A program made the translations under genes and the position numbers. A stretch of 64,000 nt of DNA from Anadara kagoshimensis (Eukaryota; Mollusca; Bivalvia; Arcoida; Arcidae), in contig CM037874.1 in the NCBI GenBank assembly GCA_021292105.1, positions 35,390,185-35,454,184 on the forward strand, read 5' to 3'. Below the pieces are notes generated by a model, which worked only from the letters and a program-made list of their open reading frames with translations, made no database searches and had not been told where the DNA came from. This document shows positions 32,874 to 43,447 of this stretch, piece after piece; position 1 is the stretch's first letter, and the number at the start of each line of letters is the position of its first letter.

Positions 32874-34350
32874 AAATTATGTTTTACCTTAACGCTTATT
32901 AAAATGTCTAAGTTTATTGCTAATTAGAGAGAAAAAAATTCTTCATGGACATTCATACATTTTGGTTAAATTTTAATTTGCTATACGATATGAGTCAAAA
33001 CGGAAATTGTATTGACATTGTAGGGATAAATTTTCACCGTAACAAATTAAAATATTCAAAATAATAACAGTGTTACATTATCAAAAGTATAAATATGCAT
33101 TAAATTATATCAATTGTTGATATAAACAATCTGATTTTAAAAAATACAAATTTATAAAGTCGAGAGCAAAGTAAAGTTCAAAAGATAGCACATTTAACTT
33201 GCAAAATTGTTTTGGTCCTTACAACCCGTGCAACATTGCACTGGAACGTCAATTTTATCTCTTACATTCCTGTATTCATTGTTTGTAGCTAGCGCATCCG
33301 GCCTCACTTCTCTGGTCGAATTTCGCTTGTTTAACTTAACTTGTCAGTTTCAAAGTTTTTACTTTGCTTATGGATTGTGATTCAGATGTGGATTAGTATG
33401 TTTGTTTTTGAGTGTTAACAAGTCGTTAAATATTTGATGGCAATGTTAACAACGAATTGGTTTCGGCATAAAGGTGAATGGAAATAAAATGCGAGTGAAG
33501 CGCGATTGTATACATAGAGTTATATGCTGTTATTACCTGTTGTGGGTAATTTGGACTCACCTGTGTTAAAAAACATTCTGCGTCAGATCTATGGTGTCTC
33601 CATATCTGAAATTAGCATGGACACAGTACCGTAACACTACCTATGAGGCAACTGCCTCGGTAACAGTTTAACCAAGTACTTTTTCGCACAGAAGTGATAT
33701 TTTGAGAGAGAAATAGAGAGAGAGAGAGGGAGAGAGAGATCCGACGATCACGAGGTTTAATGGTGTGGTTAAACTAGTTTTCATGACACAAAACCAGACC
33801 ACTTATTTTACATAGCTGGTCTAGTTTTGAACTTTCCTATTATACTGTATTATGATACCTTCCTTACATGTGAAAGATGTGAAACTTTGAGACTGTGTTG
33901 GTACTGTGTGTCATTATATCTATAGATTGATCTTCAATTCTTGCCTCGCATGATTTAAAAGCCTAATTACTTTACTGGGACATATTTGATGTCTACCTTT
34001 ATTTCTCAATCTTGATTCCATGTGTGGCGGGTGAATCTTGTTAAACAGAAGACACTAACACTTTCGGAGCACGTGACCTCGCTTCTCTGGTAAAAGTCCA
34101 CGTGTTTAATTTAATTTGACATAACTTTTTTTTAAATCAGATGTTTGTTAAGAGTACATTTTCGCCTTGGATTTGCAAAATCTAATATCAAACATTTTTA
34201 AGAATTATTATTATTATTATTATTATAATAATAATAATTATTATTATTATTATTATTATTAAGAACACATTTATTTCAAATGATATATGTACGTTGGGAG
34301 TATATAATCTGCCATAACCCACAAGAACATATTTAGAATCTCTTGACCTA
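32874..34350. other. Spacer between the C1q genes
   Basis: Holds family D copies (plus strand) at ~33280-33415 and ~33955-34180, a (GA)n run at 33707-33740, and an (ATT)n/(ATA)n inverted microsatellite at 34206-34262. No gene seen. Confidence 0.65.
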
Positions 34351-34354
34351 GTCT

Positions 34355-34366
34355 GATAATGTTATC
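34355..34366. promoter_or_regulatory. GATA palindrome in C1q gene 2 promoter
   Basis: GATAATGTTATC, one mismatch from the palindrome of gene 1, 56 bp before the ATG. The flanking ACCTAGTCTGATAATGTTAT is also similar, so this is the conserved part of the duplicated promoter. Confidence 0.45.
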
Positions 34367-34422
34367 GGCCTCATTTTTATTATACGCTTAAACACCAATG
34401 ACAAACTTAACTTTAAGTTAAG

Positions 34423-36307
34423 ATGGAAACCAAAATGTCTATCTTCATTGTTTTGTTATGCGCTCCCATTTTGGTTGTATGTGAAAATGATGATCTTCAA
34501 CAATTAAAAGATAAAATAAAACTATTGGAAGAAAAATTTGAAAAACAAGAACAGAATTTCCAGGAAGCGATGAAGATAATTGCAGAATGTCAAAATGTGG
34601 GACGTCAACATGACACACAGAACGGTAAGTGATCAAGTTCTTGCCATTAAAATAAGAGTTTACATTTTTGCTCACCCACTAAATGTCGGTACTCACAGCC
34701 TACTTATTGTCGATCTGATTCTATTAAATTCCCTTGTTGGTAATGCTCACACAAGCTCTCTGCAAAGACAATTCCTGTTTCTTCGTAGCAGGTGTAGCTA
34801 CATGTACCTAAAAAGGAGGTGCTTACCTATCGGGGACACCCGGCCTCATTTCCTTATTGGAAGGTAACGTGACTTGTTTAACCTAATTTTTTCATTTGAA
34901 AATATTTTACTTTGCTTTGGGGTTGTGATTTGGACATGGATTGGTATATTTGTTGTTCACACGCCAACTCTTATATGTATAAGTGCGTCAAGTTTGACAT
35001 TGTAATTTGACAGTTAATTTGAATACTGGAAAAGGCTAACAGACTGTGTGAATTAGGTTACACAGCGTGCTTCAATTCTATAAACACCCAGCACCCAGTA
35101 TCACTATTATACATCCTTATAAAATAACCTTATACAGCCCTTAAAACATAAATGATATATCTGTTTGAATATTCAAATTAAAGATCAAACTGCCAGGTCA
35201 AACTTGACGCACTATACATTGTACTTCTTTTATCAGTTAAGGACATAGATAAAATGTCTTTACTTCTCTTTAAACAAAAGCGTAACGACAAAAATGTTTT
35301 TACTTTGACGGACATGAAAACTGACGTATCACGGAAATAAATTACGGTCCATCGGGATAACAAACGCGGAAATGCGCCCAAGAAAATATTCCTACAAAAG
35401 TATTACTTAATATTACACCAAATGTTGCGTAATGTTTATTTTATACTTCTTCTTATTGCAACATTTAGGATTTTTTTTTTTTTTTTTTAAAAAGCAAATT
35501 TGTACAACAAATATAAACTATATGTATACAAATATTTACTAAATTTAACGGATTGAAATTTTCGCTGTTTTGTCAATTCGATCAGTACGCACGGTGTATA
35601 TGCAAATGCCAATACAAGTATTCTCCGCGGTTTGAAATACATACTTTCAATCTCTGAATCTATTTCTGAAAAACGTGGCGGAACATTGATTTAGATAGAC
35701 CAGATAGACCTCTGTGGCACTGATTGATGGGTGATGGTTGATAAACTTACAACTTACTTACGTTTTAGGCCTAGGGTTACCAATACTGATCAGAAAACAA
35801 CACGGCTCGTTTTTAACTCTTGAAATTGTGAGCGTTAATTGATACTAAATCTTGTCTTTTGTAGGTAGGAACCAGCGTCAAGTACAAGTTGGGACAAATG
35901 TTGCGTTTTCTGCGAGATTAACAAAGTCAACATCAGGAATGGGACAACACCAAGCGATTATATTTGACCACGTGGTTACCAATGATGGTAATGGCTACAG
36001 GGCTACTGACGGAATTTTTGTGGTCCCTACAAGTGGCATGTATGTTTTCACTTGGACTATATCCACGACCGGTGGTCCACATCAATCGGCAGAACTTATT
36101 AAAGAAGGGCAAGTGTTTGGATATTCATACGCCGATAGTATACACACATCCGGTGACAATGATTACGGTACTTCCTCAAACACTGTTGTAATAAAGTCAT
36201 TAAGAGGCGACCATGTTTGGATCAGAACAGGGGTCAAAGGTGACGGGGTACTAGATGGAAATAATCTGGACACGTTTTCAGGATGGCTGTTGTATGAGAC
36301 GGAATAA
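34423..36307 (+). CDS. Secreted coiled-coil C1q-domain protein 2
   Basis: Exons 34423-34624 and 35865-36307, phase 1, GT-AG; 214 residues plus TAA. Signal peptide around residues 1-20 (METKMSIFIVLLCAPILVVC), then a longer coil than in paralog 1 (KDKIKLLEEKFEKQEQNFQE), then a C1q domain with the same landmarks (IIFDHVVTNDGNGYRATDG, VPTSGMYVFTWTIS). Exon 2 is exactly the same length as in paralog 1 (443 nt) and differs by scattered substitutions, so the pair is a recent tandem duplication while exon 1 has diverged in length. An inner in-frame ATG (codon 5) could also start translation. AATAAA overlaps the stop codon at about 36304-36309, but a site at ~36977 is a more likely poly(A) signal. Confidence 0.9.
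34828..34960 (+). repeat. Dispersed repeat family D in C1q gene 2 intron
   Basis: GGTGCTTACCTATCGGGGAC, GGAAGGTAACGTGACTTGTT, TTTACTTTGCTTTGGGGTTG and GGATTGGTATATTTG follow the family order. Confidence 0.7.
34979..35215. mobile_element. MITE family 3 with matched ends
   Basis: AGTGCGTCAAGTTTGAC at the left and GTCAAACTTGACGCACT at the right are perfect inverse copies; ~237 bp. In the intron of C1q gene 2. Confidence 0.9.
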
Positions 36308-36368
36308 ATTAAGTAAATGATGTTTTACGTGAACATATATTAAACTCGTTCTTCATGTTCTATGAACA

Positions 36369-36556
36369 GGCAATTCTGCCTATAAAGGTCACCAAAGGAG
36401 AGCAGTAAAAGTGTTCTTTATAGCCAGGTGGTCCTTATATATACAGGTTCAAAAGATATGAATTAAGAGCAATTTGGATAAGATTATAATACTGGCATTT
36501 ATAAGCAGGTGGACCTTATATAGAGGTGACCTTTAACACATGTTTGACTTTATCAG
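36369..36556. mobile_element. MITE family 2, degenerate
   Basis: TTCTGCCTATAAAGGTCACC to GACCTTTAACACATGTTTGAC with the internal ATAAGCAGGTGG motif, ~60 bp after the C1q gene 2 stop. Confidence 0.75.
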
Positions 36557-37430
36557 TTTATATTTCTTTAATAATCCAAAAAGTTATAAAAGTTCTCAGT
36601 AATTTGTCGATATTCATTCAAACTTTTTATAGTCATTGACCTTAATGTTAGCATTGCTATTGTATTTTTAAAATGTACTTTGTTAAAAAAATAGGTTCTA
36701 TTGTCGTCATCTCTCAGTCATAAAAGGGAATTCCTGTTTATCATTTATTTGCCGCAAATCAGTGGTTCTTCTCTATACATTTCGGTTTCCGAGACCACGC
36801 CTTAACTGACTGCTTCAACATACACCTCCATTCATTAAAACATTACTACATTTAATTTAGATATACCATAGGTTTACATTATAATCATCTTATCAAATTT
36901 TAGTTATACAATTTAAACATTGAAGTTTTTCCTGTATTTGAAAGTTATATTTTAATTTTATTCTTTAAATATATGTAATAAAGTTTAATAAAATGAAGAT
37001 CAATTTCTTGGAATTTTCTGAAATTTTTAGGGAAAATATAAAAATTTGGGAAAAGTATAATTTTTCACGATTAAAACACTATTTAGTTAAAAAAAAAATA
37101 ATAAAAAATCACACATAATGATGTTTTCAACAATTTAACATGATTTTGAGTCTGCTATGATAGAAAAAGATTTAAACATGTTTGACAATGTATGGAGGGC
37201 AGTGTAATAGACTGAAATTAGCAACTGAAAAACATATATATATATATATATAGCTGCTAATAGCCAAAGTGCTCAAGAACAAAAAAAAACAATACCAGAG
37301 TATTGAAAAAAAACCGTCAATCCAAAAAGCCAAACAAAGAACAGAGAAACATATGGGTGGCCCACTGACTACAAATCTACTACTTCGGACGATCTTCGAA
37401 TTCATTCTTTTCACTCATAAATAATTATCC
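36557..37430. other. No recognised feature
   Basis: AT-rich DNA with a (TA)n run at ~37235-37252 and poly(A)-signal-like AATAAA at ~36977. No gene. Confidence 0.5.
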
Positions 37431-39089
37431 AATATTAGTCAGGAGGCAGATCTCAAAAAGTAGCCTCTTTATTGACCCCCCTAAACTTTTTTGTTAAAAG
37501 CAGGAAACATGGTGGATCTTATTGCTCTATATGTACTTAGTTAGGCCAGGTATGTTTCCACCTTGACTTTTTCCGTTTAATGAAAACATGGCTGCCAATC
37601 CAAGATGGCCACCAAAAAAGAGAATTTAAGTATAAAAATTCAATATCAAACTAACCATTTAACCATTTTAGTTGAAATTTGGTATTTTATCAATACAATA
37701 TTAATACTAATTTTCATGAATAATTATTGGTTGTAAAATTCAATATGGCCGCCATTTTCAAGATGGCCGGCGTATAATTATTGTGCTGCATTTTAAATCA
37801 AATACAACAAAGGATGTCATTATTTTATGACATAAAACCAATGTATTGCATTTAATACATGTACTTAGTTAGGCTAAGTATGTTTCCATCTTGACTTTTT
37901 TCCGTTTAATAAAAAATGGCTGCCAAATCCAAGATGGCCACCAAAAAAGATAATTTTAAAATTAAAATTCAATAACAAATCAACCGCCTAACTTTTTGAG
38001 TTGAAATTTGATATTTGATCAATGAAATATTTATATTAATTTCTCATGAACAAACTGTCGTTGTAAAATTCGATATGATCGCCATTTCTTAAGATGGCCG
38101 ACTAATAATCACCGCGCTGCATTGTGTTAATACAGTAAACCTTTATATTGAATTTGTTAATATATATACTAGTTAACCGACTCATTAAAAATGCTTTTTA
38201 CACCGGCATGATTCACATCCACAAAAAACTGTGCAGTGGAATGTGTTTTTCACAATAATTAAACTGCACAAACATCACAAAGATTCAACAATTCTACATT
38301 CATAAATATTGTAGGTCAATTTCCCAACTGCTCACAAGAGTTAATGGTAGTTTTTACTAGGAAATAAACACAGATTCCAAACCATTTCCTGAAAATTAAT
38401 GTGTTTAATGTGCATGACCGGAACACATCTTGTAACGTGGCAATGGAACATATGACAGTGAAGTTCATGAAGGTTTTTGTTGAGGGTTGTTAGTTTGAAA
38501 TAGATTACAAACAAAGGAATCTACAATTGATAACAACGTTGCCGACTTTATCGTATATTCATAGGCTTTCAGTTCAGAGTTTTCAAGCTCCGTAATTTGT
38601 TTGAAAACTCCCAATGCTGGAAGCTCAATCACTGTCTGTTGATCAAATATCAACAGATCTAAATGTTTTTTGATCTGATATTTCTTATTAACTGCTGGTT
38701 TCTTATTTGTTCTAGTACTTACTTAAACCTTACTGTTTAGTTGTGACACAAGAGAATACAAACATCTGAGCATTATCCGTTATATATTCTATCCATGTCA
38801 CTCAAGTCTTGAGTCTGCATATTATTAGTTTGCACAAGGACCTGATGCATCTCGCCCTGAACTCGAGAATATAGTATTTGGATCCGCAACCCTCCGATAA
38901 CCACTGACTCCTTGCCAAGTGCTTCCTTGCTCAACTCATTTGATATAAAACTACATGTAGTCAGTTAAGCCTTATCCCCCCCCCCCCCCCCCCTATTTAT
39001 AAAATTGTTCAAATTCTCAGGCAAATGGAATTCCATCTCTCTTCTGCATTCTTTAAATCTGTTTATACAACGGTGCAAACTGCTAACAA

Positions 39090-39395
39090 ATTAATTGTTG
39101 ATGCAGGGATAGCACAAGCCTTGTCTTATTAAGGCCCTCATAAAGTTTTATGGCTGTCATCACAATATAGTATGGTGACTCTGTATAAAAAAATACCATC
39201 CCAAAGTTCCATGTTTTTTTTTCTTTCTAAAAAGTGTGGGCTGCTCAATTATCCTTTCAGGTCACTTGTTTTCACTTCACTGGTGGTTGCTCCTGTGTTA
39301 AACTTCATTTGAATGTTTCAAAATTTACTTTGCTTCATAATTGTGATTTTGACATGGATTGGTATGATTGTTTTGAATGTATTCTTTTCGTCTGG
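39090..39395 (+). repeat. Dispersed repeat family D inside the foldback element
   Basis: TAAGGCCCTCATAAAGTTTT, ATGGCTGTCATCACAATATA, CCCAAAGTTCCATG and GACATGGATTGGTATG: the inverse of the long copy at 20615-20975, extended at its upstream end. Confidence 0.75.
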
Positions 39396-40217
39396 TCAAG
39401 CCTTTATAAAAGCAAACAATCTACTCTAACGCTATTTTCTAAAACGATACTTTGTGGTTGCTGCGAGACAATCTTCTCAGTTTTCCAATGCTGTTAACCA
39501 ATGACGTACCATATATTATCGTACAGGTCTTTATACTTTTCGGTAGTGTTATGGAGTTTCAAAAATCAAAACAACAATTGCTCAATAATAGCATTGTGCC
39601 AGTGAAAGCAGGAAGAGGTAACGGTGATGGTGGTATACTGGATAAAAAGACATAAGTGTAGTCTACGTAACATCATCAGGTAGCTTACGACCAATCGACA
39701 AACATCTGATATAGCCACAGGTTGATGATGCCATCCAGAAATATCCAAAAAAGGAATAAAGATCTGTACCATAATAGAGAGTATGACATTGGTTAACAGC
39801 ATTCGGAAAGCGCCAATGCACAAATCTTTGACAACTTTGTAACAAAATGTCATTTTAAGAATAGTGGTAGAGTAGATGTTTTGTTTGATTGATATTTTGA
39901 GCATTCTATAAAGTCTGACAAGAAGAAAATAAATCAAAAACACAACAATCCATCCACAAATCACAATCATAGAGCATTAAAACCAGTAAGAACTGGTGAG
40001 AATAATTCGATTTAAAGAATAATACATGTACTGCAGAATAGAGATGGAAAGTTGAAAAATGGAATAATTCAATATACATATGGACGAGAATAAAGAATGC
40101 ATCTGATTCTTTTAGTTTTATATCAAATGAGATAAACAAAAATGGTATATGGCAAGCAGTTAATGGTTCGGTTAGGATTTTTTGGATGCGAATACTACTA
40201 CTAAATCAGTTCTTTGA

Positions 40218-40367
40218 GCAAATCATAAAGAGGCAGACATAAGAATTGTTCTTTGTGCTAAAGAAGCCAAAGAAACAGATAATGGTCAGACACTTATCCT
40301 TTGTAGCCATGCAGATGTTGTTGTTATGGTCTTGGTTTTTTATTTAAAATTAATGTTTTGGAAATAA
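40218..40367 (+). pseudogene. Fragment of an ANHxEADxRI...DVLVL-type repeat protein
   Basis: One frame reads ANHKEADIRIVLCAKEAK, a polar linker, then LILCSHADVVVMVLVFYL. This resembles a large family of uncharacterised, highly repeated invertebrate proteins with an NHEEADTR...S.DTDVLVL core, whose spaced acidic residues recall PIN/FEN-type nucleases. Here the second acidic pair (DTD) has become HAD, and stop codons flank the piece, so it is dead. It lies inside the foldback element and may be cargo or part of the ancestral autonomous element. Recognition is by eye only. Confidence 0.4.
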
Positions 40368-41422
40368 AAGATTGTTATTGAATCCTATATTTATAGCTGT
40401 TGAATTGTTGAACCGGGGAAATATGCTATATTCTGATCATACCGGTATAATAAATATAAGGGATATACGTATAGAATATATTACTGCAAGGTGCTTGTGG
40501 GTGGTTGGACCTCTTTGAATGTTTGAATAAGCGAGAGGACTTTTTTATTGCAGACATCAAAAGTCATAGCTATTAAATTAATTCAAATGCTATTTATTGA
40601 AACTTGAAAAATGTTTCGGCTTTGTTATTTAAATTATTTAATTTACATAAAATAAGTTTAAAGAGCAGTACTTGATAATATTTTCACATAATATGTAACA
40701 TACATACATTAGTTTTATGTCATAAAATAATGACCTCCTTTGTTGTATTTGATTTAAAATGCAGCGCGATGATTATAAGTCGGCCATCTTGAAAATGGCG
40801 GCCATATTGAATTTTACAACCAATATTTATTCATAGAAAATTAGTATAAATGTTTAATTGATTAAATACCAAATTTCAACTAAAAAAGTTAAGTGGTTGA
40901 TTTGATATTGAATTTTTATATTTAAACTATCTTTTTGGGTAGCCATCTTGGATTTGGCAGCCATATTTTCATTAAAAGGAAAAAATCAAGGTGGAAACAA
41001 ACCTAGCTTAACTAAGTACATATATATTAAATACAATACATTGGTTTTATGTCATAAAATAATGACACCTTTGTTTATTTAGATTTAAAATGCAGCGCGA
41101 TGATTAGAAGTCGGCCATCTTGAAAATGGCGGCCATATTGAATTTTACAACCAATATTTATTCATGGAAAATTAGTATAAATATTTTATTGATCAAATAC
41201 CAAATTTCAACTAAAAAGGTTAAGTGGTTGATTTGATATTGAATTTTTTACTTAAATTCTTTTTTGGCGGCCATCTTGGATTGGCAGCCATATTTTCATT
41301 AAACGGAAAAAGATACCTAGCCTGACTAAGTACATATAGGGCAATAAGATCCACCATGTTTCCTGCTTTTAACAAAAAAGTTTAGGGGGTGTCACATTTT
41401 TGGGATCTGCCCCTGACTATAT

Positions 41423-41724
41423 CTGATAGGAGATAAGAAATAGAAATTTCAGCATAAAAATCCGAAATTGAAAATAAATAAGGTGGATTTGGTGAATACA
41501 TTTTGATCCTTCTATTTTTCTCTAAAACATATTATGAATTTCCACTATTTTGGTCAAAGCACTACTGATCAGGAATTTTATTCCCAAACGGCCGTCTACT
41601 GCTGCAAAATTACAACACTGTTATTATAGTAAAATAATAATAGCTTTCTACTAAAGGTTTTACCTATATTTTCAACAAGTTAATTACGGGTTTTTTTTTG
41701 TTTTTTGTTGTTGTTTTTGTTTTT

Positions 41725-41761
<37 letters not shown>

Positions 41762-42500
41762 ATATGTGAAATATTTTGGAATATGTGTGTTTCTAGATTA
41801 TTTTGTCTTTATAAGATATTTTGAATTTTGAATTTTAAATATCAAAAACGAATATGCTTATTCAGAAACTTCAGTTTTTATTCAGATTCTTGACGAACTT
41901 CGAGGACATTCGTACGTTAAAGAAAACATTTCCTGGTTTAACTGACTGTATGCCACCGATAAATTAAATACTATTTTAAAAGAAATGAAATAAATTACTT
42001 CGACACGGCTCGGTGATGACTTACAATGTTAATGTATTTGTTATATAATTTCCACACTATTACATACAATAACGCCATGTGATAAAAAGCCTAAAACGTA
42101 CTATATATTTTTGCGACCTTAAGCTTGGTAACCAGTGCATGACATTATGTACAATGTGTATGCTATTCCGTCAACTGTTTTTTGTTTCATTGGCACTGTT
42201 TTGACATTGAGTCATTCATTTTTTTTATAAAAAGGAGCTACGTGTGCATGTGATAGAAAAAAAATGTTTTTGTATTTGGTGTATGCAAAAGTTAATTAGT
42301 ACATGTATACTATTTTTGACATAATTATACACATTAAATGTAGTAACGTGACTGTGTGTTCTTCGGCAAATCAGCTTTTTAATTTCTTGTAAAGATAAGA
42401 CAATTAATAAATGCAAGTTGTATTTTTATAAGAACCTTTCTTCTGGATTATATAAATTAAATAATACAACGTTGCAAAGCACTTTGGGGCATAAAAATAT
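41423..42500. other. No gene; long poly-T tract
   Basis: A T-rich stretch at 41692-41760 (with a pure T run from ~41727) and otherwise AT-rich DNA. A short motif, TCCCAAACGGCCGTCTACTG CTGCAAAAT in two pieces at ~41582, recurs at ~59493. Confidence 0.55.
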
Positions 42501-42502
42501 TC

Positions 42503-42928
42503 AAGACGTTTAATAAATTCATTATAACATAAACACAAATTTAAAATCCTTATTTATAAAGTACTTTTTATATTGTTTACATTTAATTAAAATTTAATAT
42601 AAATGGATGCTTTATAAATTCATTATAACATAGACAATAAATTTATTAATAAAATATGAATTGATGCTTTACAAAAAAGTAAGATCTTCTACTATTACAG
42701 TACCGCCGCGATATACCAGTTAGTAGAGTGGTCTCTCTGTAAGTGGAAGGTCGTAGGTTCGAACCCCGACCTGTAATAGTAGAAGATCTTACTTCCTTGT
42801 TTAAGTTATAATGAATTTATAAAGCATCAATTCATATTTTATTAAGTGGTAAACAATATAAAAAGTATTTATAAATAAAGGATTTTACATTTGTGTTTAT
42901 GTTATAATGAATTTATAAAGCATCCCTG
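42503..42928. mobile_element. Paired inverted hairpin element around a SINE head
   Basis: The left arm (~42503-42700) with AATAAATTCATTATAACATA and AGATCTTCTACTATTACAG is inverse to the right arm (~42770-42926) CTGTAATAGTAGAAGATCTT ... TTATAATGAATTTATAAAGC. A SINE tRNA head (42701-42771) occupies the centre. The SINE body resumes at 42926 after CTGT, which also ends the head: possible 4-bp target duplication. Confidence 0.75.
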
Positions 42929-43152
42929 TCTGACCCAAGACTTGAAAGTGAATAGTGACTGTTCTTTCGCTAAGCACTCGGCATTACGAGATGAAAGTCA
43001 TGGTGCTTTCGGGTGGGAACTTAAGATAAACGAGGCCCCGTGTCACGGTTAGCTTGGCAAAATTTCTGCACCTTCGCCGACAGCTGGCGACGTCTCAATA
43101 TAAGTGAAATAGTTTTGACTGGGACGTTAAACACAATTACTCAACTCACCCT
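42701..43152 (+). mobile_element. SINE family A split by an insertion
   Basis: Head with A box and B box GGTTCGAACCCC (42701-42771), then a 155-bp insertion, then the body from GTCTGACCCAAGACTTGAAA (42928) to the tail TTGACTGGGACGTTAAACAC. The sequence order shows the insertion came after the SINE. Confidence 0.85.
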
Positions 43153-43350
43153 TAATTGAAATGTGGATGGATGTTTAATAAATTCATCGTGACATAAACA
43201 AGAAAGTAAGATCCTCTTTTTGTTACAAATCTCATTTTAGATTGTTTACGAGTAATATAATATTAAAATATGAATGGACGATTTTCATCCTATTAAAATA
43301 TTCACCAATATCCGGGATTTAACATCAAAAAGTACACCTGTTTCCTCAGG

Positions 43351-43357
43351 TATAAAA
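43351..43357 (+). promoter_or_regulatory. Probable TATA box of the prokineticin-like gene
   Basis: TATAAAA, 91 bp upstream of the ATG at 43448, which would give a short 5' UTR of roughly 60 nt. No initiator evidence beyond position. Confidence 0.5.
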
Positions 43358-43447
43358 ACATAAATATTAAGTGTTGGTGGTATTTAAGTGCATGCCATGT
43401 TATTGTCTACATCAGTAGAGACAGTTTCGCTCGGAATCAACTTCAAT

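Larger units (their letters stand above)
37431..41422. mobile_element. ~4-kb foldback DNA element with ~700-bp inverted arms
   Basis: Left arm ~37431-38155 and right arm ~40690-41422 are inverse copies. Outermost: AGTCAGG.GGCAGATC, then CCCCTAAACTTTTTTGTTAA, AGCAGGAAACATGGTGGATC and GTACTTAGT.AGGC. Each arm holds two ~325-bp subrepeats marked by AAAATGGCGGCCATATTGAA-type and GCCATCTTGGATTGG-type blocks. Long subrepeat-bearing inverted ends recall Foldback/Galileo-like elements; that class is inference. The interior (38156-40690) holds poly-C, a family D copy and a decayed gene fragment. Autonomous transposase coding was not found. Confidence 0.82.

Noticed and set aside
38465..38653. 62-codon minus-strand frame (VIELPALGVFKQITELENSE)
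   Set aside because: It looks more protein-like than its neighbours and may be an old exon, but I recognise no family and it is opposite in strand to the other gene fragment in the element.
39566..39970. 134-codon open frame with hydrophobic stretches on the minus strand of the foldback interior
   Set aside because: AT-rich composition explains the hydrophobicity; there is no known motif and no splice partner. Kept only as interior sequence of the element.
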